A stretch of 64,000 nucleotides of DNA from Kangiella sp. (GTDB lineage Bacteria; Pseudomonadota; Gammaproteobacteria; Enterobacterales; Kangiellaceae). Location: NCBI GenBank assembly GCA_028284185.1, contig JANQSG010000020.1, forward strand, positions 62,001-126,000, read 5' to 3'. Shown in pieces: positions 57,429-64,000 of the stretch. Numbering within the stretch: position 1 is the stretch's first letter; every line of letters starts with the position of its first letter. The notes under the pieces are model-generated. The model ran no database searches. It was not told the origin of the DNA and was given only the letters and a program-made list of their open reading frames with translations. A program made the translations under genes and the position numbers.

Positions 57429-57911
57429 ATGCGGATACAAAAAAATAAAGGGCTCACCTTGATTGAATTGATGGTGACTTTAGTTATTCTTGGCATCGTT
57501 GCTGCTGTTGCTGTACCAGGTTATCAAAGTTTGATTAATCATAACAGGCTAACATCAGCATCGAATCAGCTTTTGTCTTCAGTGGCGACAGCTAGAAGTG
57601 AGGCATTGAAGTTAAAAGAAGCTGTAACTATTACTCCAAAAAGTAATGATTGGACAAAAGGATGGGTTGTTACAGTTGGCACTGGTTCGAGTCAAAAAAC
57701 GATATTTAGCCAGGATAAATTAGACGATAGTTTGAATTTATCATCAACATCTTCAACTAACGCTGTAGTTTTTGGAGCAAATGGTTATACGAGTTCTTTA
57801 AATCCATGGTCGGGTTCAGGTGTTGTTTTTTGTAATAAAGACAAAAGTGGTAGAAAAATTAGCTTGCAAAGATCTGGCAGCACCAAAATTTTAAAGGTGA
57901 CTTGTTCATGA
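57429..57911 (+). CDS. FimT/GspH-type minor pilin
   Basis: A type IV minor pseudopilin of 160 residues. The prepilin site is KNKG followed by LTLIELMVTLVILGIVA, with Leu rather than the usual Phe at +1 and the conserved Glu at +5. The rest matches GspH/FimU-like proteins (RLTSASNQLLSSVATARSEA). The ATG at 57429 has GGGG 6-7 bases upstream. First gene of the minor pilin operon after ispH, in the position of fimU in Pseudomonas. Ends overlapping pilV (ATGA). Confidence 0.9.
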   Translation: MRIQKNKGLTLIELMVTLVILGIVAAVAVPGYQSLINHNRLTSASNQLLSSVATARSEALKLKEAVTITPKSNDWTKGWVVTVGTGSSQKTIFSQDKLDDSLNLSSTSSTNAVVFGANGYTSSLNPWSGSGVVFCNKDKSGRKISLQRSGSTKILKVTCS

Positions 57912-58570
57912 TAAATAAATCTTTAATTAGAAAAAGAGATATTAGCGGTGTATCACTGTTAGAAGTGTTGATAACAATTTTAATCATTGCTATAGGCATG
58001 TTAGGGATGGCTGCGCTTCAGGTAAAAACACTCAATACTACTCAGGAAAGTTATTCCAGATCCCAAGCCTTGTCTTGGATTGATGATGCTGCTTCCAGAA
58101 TTAGAGCTAATTCTGCTTTTATAGTTACCGATCCCAGTACTACATTTGATAATAATGGTGCGGTTGTTGGAGATCCTAACACTAATGCTTATACCAATAA
58201 TAAAGCATCAGGTACCTTTCATGAATGGTGCAAAAGAGGAAATACTCCTTATGTGGCTAATAATTTATGCACCGGTTCTTGTAATGCCCGACAACTGGCT
58301 TTATCCGATATTGACAATGTGTGCTTAAGTTTGGATCGTTCAGGTGTAACTAACGCGAGTATAGGTGTTGCCTGTTTTGATCGTGATGCTGCTTCACCTG
58401 CCGATGCCGATAACTGTAGTGCGGGTTCAAAGATGGTGGTTTATGCAGCTTGGTCCCAACAAAAAAGAACAGATTCTGGTGATCAAGTAATACAAAATAC
58501 ACGATGCCAAAAAGCACCTTTATCCCTCGACAATGGCTACTCTTGTGTGGTGATTGAGTTGGTACCCTAA
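57908..58570 (+). CDS. pilV: Type IV pilus minor pilin PilV
   Basis: A 220-residue minor pilin with the PilV signature SG followed by VSLLEVLITILIIAIGMLG and AALQVKTLN. The N-terminal helix is followed by a variable Cys-containing domain (WCKRGNTP, LCTGSCNARQLAL). It is believed to prime pilus assembly with PilW, PilX and PilY1. Starts within the fimT stop codon. Confidence 0.92.
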   Translation: MINKSLIRKRDISGVSLLEVLITILIIAIGMLGMAALQVKTLNTTQESYSRSQALSWIDDAASRIRANSAFIVTDPSTTFDNNGAVVGDPNTNAYTNNKASGTFHEWCKRGNTPYVANNLCTGSCNARQLALSDIDNVCLSLDRSGVTNASIGVACFDRDAASPADADNCSAGSKMVVYAAWSQQKRTDSGDQVIQNTRCQKAPLSLDNGYSCVVIELVP

Positions 58571-58587
58571 ATCAAATAGGCTTAAGT

Positions 58588-59337
58588 ATGAAGAAAATTC
58601 AAGTATCTAGATTACAAGGTTTTACCTTAATAGAATTAATGGTAGGTATGGTTTTAAGCCTGATTTTAATCGCGGCCACGATTACTGTTTATTTTTCAAG
58701 TCAGCGTACCAACACTGTTAATGAAGGTTTAGTTTCTACACAAAATGATGCTCAATTGGCTTTAAGTTTTTTAAAAGAAGATATTGCCAAAGCTGGCTGG
58801 GCAAATAATACCTCTGTTGCCTATACATTACCGAGTCCGCTTACATCTGATTTTGCAAACAATGATGGAGGAACTGGTTCTGACACTTTAAAGATTCGTT
58901 ATGAATCTTGTGATAATTCAGATGCTATTAATGGCTGTATTAATGTTCAAGTTGACTCTGTTGACTGTATAGGACAAGCGGTAGCTGGAGGCAACATTAT
59001 CACCAATACCTATACCGTAGATGCGAATAATCAACTTACTTGTAATGGGCAACCTTTGATCAGTAATGTGGAGAGTTTTCAAGTCCTGTATGGACAGATA
59101 TCGAATACTGGCCTTAATTATGTTACAGCTAATAACATTAGCGATCACTCTAGAATTCAAAGTATTCGATTTGGTATTTTGGTTCGCTCTGAGAATGACA
59201 CTGCGGAAAAAGCTCAAAGTCGAACTATTAATTTATTGGATAAAACTATCAATGTTAATGACAAGAAGTTAAGACTTAAATATGAAACTACTGTCGTATT
59301 GTTAAATAAACCTATTCCATTTGATAGCGGTATTTAG
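58588..59337 (+). CDS. pilW: Type IV pilus minor pilin PilW
   Basis: A 249-residue minor pilin. The prepilin cleavage site is LQG followed by FTLIELMVGMVLSLILIAAT. Next come YFSSQRTNTVNEG and ALSFLKEDIAKAGWAN, characteristic of PilW. Cys residues (YESCDNSDAINGCIN, DSVDCIG, LTCNGQ) suggest disulfides. It follows pilV by 17 bp. Confidence 0.9.
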   Translation: MKKIQVSRLQGFTLIELMVGMVLSLILIAATITVYFSSQRTNTVNEGLVSTQNDAQLALSFLKEDIAKAGWANNTSVAYTLPSPLTSDFANNDGGTGSDTLKIRYESCDNSDAINGCINVQVDSVDCIGQAVAGGNIITNTYTVDANNQLTCNGQPLISNVESFQVLYGQISNTGLNYVTANNISDHSRIQSIRFGILVRSENDTAEKAQSRTINLLDKTINVNDKKLRLKYETTVVLLNKPIPFDSGI

Positions 59338-59360
59338 CACTTAGTTAGAGAATTTTTATT

Positions 59361-59936
59361 ATGATGAAAAATAATCAATCAGGCTTTTCTTTACTCGTAA
59401 CAGTCATGTTATTTGTGGCTTTAACCATCGTCGGTTTGGCTGTAATGCGTTCAGGGATTTTATCCGAGAAACAATCGGTTAATATTCAGGAAAAAAGTGT
59501 TTCTTTTTTCGGTGCTCAAAGTGCTAATAATAGTACCATAGAAAGTTATCATTATAATACGGCTATATTAGAAGCGGCAGTAACCGCTGCTGCTGGTGAA
59601 GTAGATTTATCAACACATAACAAATCAAGTAAGACTTGTGTTGATTCCAAGGGCATTATAACAACGAGCTGTTCATCTTTACCGGCTTTAGATGATGATG
59701 CCGGTATTTTGAAAGCATCGACAGATACCTTTTATCGTTCTTGTTTAACGGCGCTTAAATGTAGTGGTAACTCAGCAGGCCTATACTCTGAAAATAGCGT
59801 CGGTTGTAATGTTTTCCAACATAAAGGATCTGGAATTGTGGATATTGATAAAAATGGAGTTAAAAGTTCTGGTGAATCAAAAACTGATATAGAGCAGTGG
59901 TCTATTTTGGTTTCTGCTTGTGAAAAGAATATTTAA
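59361..59936 (+). CDS. pilX: Type IV pilus assembly protein PilX
   Basis: A 191-residue protein of the PilX type: N terminus NNQSGFSLLVTVMLFVALTI without the Glu5, as usual for PilX. The segment VMRSGILSEKQSVNIQEKSV follows. C-terminal Cys residues are likely paired. Two adjacent ATGs (59361, 59364) are possible starts. Overlaps no gene; pilY1 starts 13 bp later. Confidence 0.87.
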   Translation: MMKNNQSGFSLLVTVMLFVALTIVGLAVMRSGILSEKQSVNIQEKSVSFFGAQSANNSTIESYHYNTAILEAAVTAAAGEVDLSTHNKSSKTCVDSKGIITTSCSSLPALDDDAGILKASTDTFYRSCLTALKCSGNSAGLYSENSVGCNVFQHKGSGIVDIDKNGVKSSGESKTDIEQWSILVSACEKNI

Positions 59937-59949
59937 TGTGGAGATGATA

Positions 59950-62900
59950 ATGTTTAATTTGAAACGTAAATTTCAATATTTTGTAGCTTCTGCTTTTATT
60001 GGCATAATTTTGTCATCCCCAGTTTTAAGTGATGATACTGAAGTATTCTTTGGTCAAGCTAAAGATATTAATATGTTATTGGTGTTGGATGAATCGGGTT
60101 CCATGGATAGAGTGGATGATGGTAGCTCTCCTGTAGAACTTGTTGCTCCGTGGGTACAAACAGGAGATGCAAATATTGCCGATGCTATTGCAAGGTTGCC
60201 CAGTACAGAGGTTGAGCCAAGAGCTCGCTTTGCAATTTTACAAATGCGTCCTTATTCTTCTTATCCCGATTATTACGTTGACTATACCGAAAGGAATGTA
60301 CAGTTCGGTGACTTGTGGTGGGTTGATCTAAATAGGGTTTATAATGGTTACTCTTATAGATGGATTTATAAAAATAGCCGGATGACCCAGCTTAAAGAAG
60401 CACTTTATATTTTTTTGAATGACCCTAATACAGAAGACAGTCAACGTATTGGTATGATGACCTATACCTCAAGTAGAACACCATACTCTGAAATGCTGTT
60501 GGAAGTTAAAGCTCTTGGTGAAGTAACAGGTACAAAAACCCACCGCGAGAGACTGATTGATGCATTGGCTGGTCTTAGTCCCTTCAGTGGTACACCTACT
60601 GGGCATACCTATTATAATGCTACCCAATATTTTGCAAGTGGTTATGGGGGTTTTAATTCACCGATTACCAATACTGGTTGTGGCTATACTAATTCAATTG
60701 TATTGCTCACAGACGGTATCCCAAACACTTTTACCAGCACGGATAGAAACAACATAAAAGAATTCAAAGGTGAAAGTTGTTCGAGTAGTGATGATGGTAA
60801 AGAATGTACCATAGAATTATCTGCTTACAGTTTTGCGAATGATATAAAGCCTGGAGTTACGGGTTCTAAAATTCAAACAGCAACTATTGCATTTGCTTTA
60901 AAAGATGCTACAGCTAAGAAGTTTTTGCAAGATACGGCATCTACAGTGGATAATAAAAAATTGTTTTTTGAACCTACTAACGCAGCTGATTTGGCTAGAG
61001 CTTTTTCTGCAGCATTAGAAAGTGCTAAAGATAGTACTACCTTTGTTGCACCTAGTGTACCTTTAAGTCAGAGTAACCGTCTGCGCCATAGTAATAATCT
61101 TTACTTGGGAATGTTTAAGCCGGATTCACAGCAAAACTGGTTTGGTAATTTAAAAAAGTATGAGTTAGAAAACGGTAAAATTATTGACAAAAATGGAGTG
61201 ATTGCAGTTGATCCTAGTACTGGTAAGTTTATAACATCATCAACAAGTTTCTGGAATAATGTTGCCGATGGCAATAAAGTAACTTTGGGTGGTGCTTTAC
61301 CAAGAATTCAGCAAGAAACGGCAACAAGCTCTCCTGATATTTATACTAATCTAAATACCAATAGTCTGAATAAAATAGATGACTCGTTTATTACGGATTA
61401 TATATCGACATACAAATCAGAGGCAGACTTTTTAGATAAGCTATTTGGCAGTGATGAGAAAAGCAATATTAGAGATTTAAGTGATGCTCAGGTTACCGAG
61501 TATTTTGAATGGATTAAAGATCGTCTAACTACAGTGGATGGTAATAATCTTGATCGTTTCGGTGATGTTTTACACTCAAGACCGCAAATTTTAGAATATG
61601 ATGCAAATACTTCTACGGCTTTTGTAGCAACTAATCAAGGTTATATTCATGCAATTGATATAGCGACTGGTAATGAACGTTGGGCATTTTTCCCCAGACA
61701 ATTAATGAAAAATGTTCCTGGTTGGGTTGCTAATACCGGGTTAGGTCCCTCTGATAGTCGCTCTTATGGTATGGATGGCCCTTTAACGATTTATTCCTAT
61801 AAGGATGCTACTGGTAAAGATAGACACATACTTTATGCAGGAATGAGAAGAGGTGGCAATTATGTTTTTGCTCTTGATGTGACTTTACCTGAGTCCCCTA
61901 AAATGATATTTACGGTTGGAAACGAGTTTGATTTTACTCGAACTGAACTCGGTTATAATGGTACCAATGATGTAGAAAGACGTACGGTTATTCCAAATCT
62001 TGGGCAAACCTGGGGTAAACCAGTTGTAGCTAAATTACCTCGTAATAATAATGCCGGTTATGCCAGAAGATTAATTCTAGCCGGTGGTTATGACGAGTAT
62101 TATGATAATCGTGCTAATGCCATTAACCCGGCTAATAATACTATATTGGGAGATGGAATTTACGATATACCATTTAAAGGTTCTGTAAATAGCGATAATA
62201 ACTATTTACAGCTTGCTACAGAAAATAATATCAGTAACAGCATAGCGGCAGATGTAACTTTATTGGATCTCAATAATGATGGCATTGTGGATAATATCTA
62301 TGCTGCAGATGTTGCTGGTAAAGTTTACAGACTCGATTTTAAAGCTGGAGTTACTACAAATGCGGTAGAGGTTTTTGCTGATGTTAGTGGCGATGCTAGT
62401 GGTTCTTATCGTTTTTATAATAAACCTGATGTTGCTTTTGCAACTTATAAAGGTGAAAGTTTTGCGATTGTTGCTTTAGGATCTGGCCATAGACCAAACC
62501 CTAAAGCCAAGACAACAAGAGATAAATTTTACGCATTTTATGATTTTGAGATAACAGGAACCAAGAGTGTTTCTAGTGCTTTAACCATATCAGATCTTTA
62601 TAATGTCACTAATGTTGGTTCGACAACGCAAACCTTTGCTACAGTAGAGGAGATTCGGGATCCTCAAAATCCAAAAGATGGCTGGTATTTTGAATTAGAA
62701 GTTGGTGAAAAAGTTCTTTCAGGCGCTACGACAATTAATTTCGTTAGCTTTTTCACGACATTTAAGCCGCAATCTGGAACTGCTAGTTGTTTAGCTGCCG
62801 CAGGTAATAACCGACTGTATGGCGTTAATTTAGTGGATGGTTCTCCTGGCGTTAAAAAATTTAATCAGGGTACTGTGGACAGCACAGATGATCGCTATAA

Positions 62901-63060
62901 TACCGTTGAGTTTGTTGGTATTGCTCCAGGTGTTACTTTACTGTTCCCTGATGATACGAGCATTGCAACGCTGGTAGGTACGCAAACCATCTGTTCTGGA
63001 CAAGATTGTGACTTTTTGCCTAGTGGTGTAAAGACAGTTAAGTGGAAGCAGACAGAGTAA
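59950..63060 (+). CDS. pilY1: PilY1, type IV pilus tip/adhesin protein
   Basis: A 1036-residue exported protein. The signal peptide covers about 29 residues. The N-terminal von Willebrand A-like domain has the metal site LVLDESGSMDRV, the Thr in SGTPTGHTYY, and LLTDGIPN. The C-terminal half is a PilY1 beta propeller, with FGDVLHSRPQILEY, the EF-like calcium loop DLNNDGIVDNIY, and AADVAGKVYRLDF. These fit PilY1's role in pilus extension, adhesion and surface sensing. The ATG at 59950 has GGAG 6 bases upstream; an upstream GTG (59920) lies inside pilX. Confidence 0.92.
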   Translation: MFNLKRKFQYFVASAFIGIILSSPVLSDDTEVFFGQAKDINMLLVLDESGSMDRVDDGSSPVELVAPWVQTGDANIADAIARLPSTEVEPRARFAILQMRPYSSYPDYYVDYTERNVQFGDLWWVDLNRVYNGYSYRWIYKNSRMTQLKEALYIFLNDPNTEDSQRIGMMTYTSSRTPYSEMLLEVKALGEVTGTKTHRERLIDALAGLSPFSGTPTGHTYYNATQYFASGYGGFNSPITNTGCGYTNSIVLLTDGIPNTFTSTDRNNIKEFKGESCSSSDDGKECTIELSAYSFANDIKPGVTGSKIQTATIAFALKDATAKKFLQDTASTVDNKKLFFEPTNAADLARAFSAALESAKDSTTFVAPSVPLSQSNRLRHSNNLYLGMFKPDSQQNWFGNLKKYELENGKIIDKNGVIAVDPSTGKFITSSTSFWNNVADGNKVTLGGALPRIQQETATSSPDIYTNLNTNSLNKIDDSFITDYISTYKSEADFLDKLFGSDEKSNIRDLSDAQVTEYFEWIKDRLTTVDGNNLDRFGDVLHSRPQILEYDANTSTAFVATNQGYIHAIDIATGNERWAFFPRQLMKNVPGWVANTGLGPSDSRSYGMDGPLTIYSYKDATGKDRHILYAGMRRGGNYVFALDVTLPESPKMIFTVGNEFDFTRTELGYNGTNDVERRTVIPNLGQTWGKPVVAKLPRNNNAGYARRLILAGGYDEYYDNRANAINPANNTILGDGIYDIPFKGSVNSDNNYLQLATENNISNSIAADVTLLDLNNDGIVDNIYAADVAGKVYRLDFKAGVTTNAVEVFADVSGDASGSYRFYNKPDVAFATYKGESFAIVALGSGHRPNPKAKTTRDKFYAFYDFEITGTKSVSSALTISDLYNVTNVGSTTQTFATVEEIRDPQNPKDGWYFELEVGEKVLSGATTINFVSFFTTFKPQSGTASCLAAAGNNRLYGVNLVDGSPGVKKFNQGTVDSTDDRYNTVEFVGIAPGVTLLFPDDTSIATLVGTQTICSGQDCDFLPSGVKTVKWKQTE

Positions 63061-63065
63061 TTATT

Positions 63066-63500
63066 ATGAAACAGAAAAAAATCGAAGGATTTACAATTAT
63101 TGAGCTTTTAATAACGGTAGCTATTATTGGTGTTATTGTTGCTATAGCTTATCCTGCGTATAGAAATTATGTGATAACTTCAAAACGAGCTGATGCAATG
63201 GCGGCATTAATGACTGCAGTACAGGCTGTTGAGCGTTTTAAGGGTAATAATAACTTTAGTTATGTGGGTGTTGATACTGCTAATGTGATTCCAACCCAAG
63301 TTCCTGTAGATGGAGGTGCAGCCTATTATAGCATTGCTTTCGTGGGAACTCCTACCACAGCTGCTTATGAACTAAGGGCAACGCCAACAGGTTCACAGCC
63401 TACCACAGATGGCTCATTAAGCATCGACCATTCTGGAGCTAAAAAGTGGTCAAAAGGAAATAAATCATGTTGGCCCGAGAGTGGGGGCGATAATTGCTAA
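63066..63500 (+). CDS. pilE: PilE-type minor pilin
   Basis: A 144-residue pilin. Prepilin site EG followed by FTIIELLITVAIIGVIVAIA and YPAYRNYVITSKRADAMAAL, the PilE type. The C-terminal part is short with a final pair of cysteines (SCWPESGGDNC) that likely form the disulfide loop. The start at 63066 follows the pilY1 stop by 5 bp. No pilY2-like gene separates pilY1 and pilE. Strong terminator right after. Confidence 0.9.
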   Translation: MKQKKIEGFTIIELLITVAIIGVIVAIAYPAYRNYVITSKRADAMAALMTAVQAVERFKGNNNFSYVGVDTANVIPTQVPVDGGAAYYSIAFVGTPTTAAYELRATPTGSQPTTDGSLSIDHSGAKKWSKGNKSCWPESGGDNC

Positions 63501-63511
63501 CCTTAGCTTTT

Positions 63512-63536
63512 AAAAAACTCCCGATGGGAGTTTTTT
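63512..63536 (+). terminator. Terminator of the minor pilin operon
   Basis: AAAAAACTCCC, GAT, GGGAGTTTTTT: perfect stem with T-run, 11 bp past the pilE stop. Confidence 0.92.
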
Positions 63537-63622
63537 GCTTTTGACAATGAAGAAGCTTAGTTTCTTGCCAATTTTACTAGGATATGTAGAATTGAGTCAT
63601 ACCAAAAATTTGGGGATACTTT

Positions 63623-64000
63623 GTGCGCGCTAAAATTATCAGCTTTGTTCAAATGAAAGGAGGGGCAGGAAAAACCACTCTTTGTGCCAATATCGCTTCA
63701 ACTTTATCTGACCGAGCCAATGTGCTAATGGTGGATACAGATTTTCCGCAGAGTTCATTAGAAACCTGGTATCAGATTCGTAATGATAAATATGTTATTG
63801 AGAATTTAGATATCGCAGTGGCCAAGAATTTATCTCAGCTACAAAAGGTGGTTCGAAGTAACCTGGATAACTATGATTATATTTTGATCGATGGCCACCC
63901 TCGAATTACCAATATTACCCGTGCCGTGGTGATCTTGTCTGATTTGGCGCTGATCCCTCTAAGCCCTTCGCAAGTGGAAGTTTGGTCAACTAAACATTTA
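63623..64000 (+). CDS. ParA-family ATPase (5' part; runs off window)
   Basis: Reads from a GTG at 63623 with GGGG 7 bases upstream. The 126 visible codons give MRAKIISFVQMKGGAGKTTL then CANIASTLSD, the deviant Walker A of ParA/MinD ATPases, then VLMVDTDFPQSSLETWY (Walker A-prime region) and DYILIDGHPRITNITRAVV (Walker B). It is probably an orphan ParA-like protein that positions a cellular cargo, but partners lie outside the window. Not the chromosome-partition parA next to parB, as no parS or parB is near. Confidence 0.85.
   Translation, partial: MRAKIISFVQMKGGAGKTTLCANIASTLSDRANVLMVDTDFPQSSLETWYQIRNDKYVIENLDIAVAKNLSQLQKVVRSNLDNYDYILIDGHPRITNITRAVVILSDLALIPLSPSQVEVWSTKHL

Noticed and set aside
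59920-59949. Earlier GTG start for pilY1
   Set aside because: It lies inside pilX and lacks a ribosome site; the ATG at 59950 has GGAG at good spacing and leads directly into a signal peptide.

Overview
This is a 64 kb chromosomal stretch from a free-living, moderately AT-rich gammaproteobacterium. Gene content and order support this: rsxA-rsxB-rsxC, metG/mrp/dcd, purM-purN, DUF2066/CDP-alcohol phosphatidyltransferase/hda, rplU-rpmA-obgE, rpsT/murJ, mfd-csiV, and ribF-ileS-lspA-fkpB-ispH followed by minor pilins. The overall mix is reminiscent of marine Oceanospirillales/Kangiella-like bacteria, but that placement is inference. There are no tRNA or rRNA genes, phage genes, insertion sequences or CRISPR arrays that I can see.

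Layout. 1-2.4 kb: an Rnf/Rsx electron-transport cluster (rsxC cut by the window edge). 2.6-6.5 kb: a fused ATP sulfurylase/APS kinase overlapping a secreted gamma-glutamyltransferase, plus a small membrane protein, all between rsxA and metG. 6.5-17.6 kb: metG, mrp, dcd, a lipoprotein, a DUF3108 protein, purN, purM, an OmpA-like lipoprotein, a DUF2066 protein, a phospholipid-synthase-like protein, hda and an AhpD-like protein. 17.6-20 kb: pheA followed by a DAHP synthase, preceded by an aromatic-rich leader peptide and a terminator/antiterminator arrangement. 20-25.2 kb: a pentapeptide-repeat/class III nucleotide cyclase, a TolB-like secreted protein, a zinc-ribbon protein, a palindrome-rich gap and pckA. 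25.4-29 kb: ispB, rplU (with a C-terminal helix-hairpin-helix extension), rpmA and obgE. 29-36.4 kb: a VOC protein/MarR pair, an exported catalase-peroxidase, an SGNH hydrolase, rpsT, murJ, an EamA transporter and a remnant of a membrane-anchored secreted protein. 36.4-41 kb: amino-acid catabolism (leucine dehydrogenase, ALDH7-like dehydrogenase, EF-hand protein, lysine-6-dehydrogenase-like enzyme). 41-47 kb: csiV, a patatin-like lipoprotein and mfd. 47-51.4 kb: an unrecognised 454-residue protein, an HD-GYP protein, a lipoprotein and a crotonase. 51.5-64 kb: ribF-ileS-lspA-fkpB-ispH, the minor pilin operon fimT-pilV-pilW-pilX-pilY1-pilE, and the start of a ParA-type ATPase.

How it works together. 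Most of the window is housekeeping: purine, aromatic amino acid, quinone-side-chain and isoprenoid synthesis, translation, replication control, repair and envelope maturation. Accessory content is concentrated in the sulfate-activation/ggt insert, the cyclase, the amino-acid-degradation block and the orphan near 47 kb. Noncoding DNA carries a family of dispersed palindromic repeats with GTCATCC/GGAATGAC ends, several good intrinsic terminators, and a few sharp palindromes that look like operators. The most notable regulatory element is the attenuator-like leader upstream of pheA.
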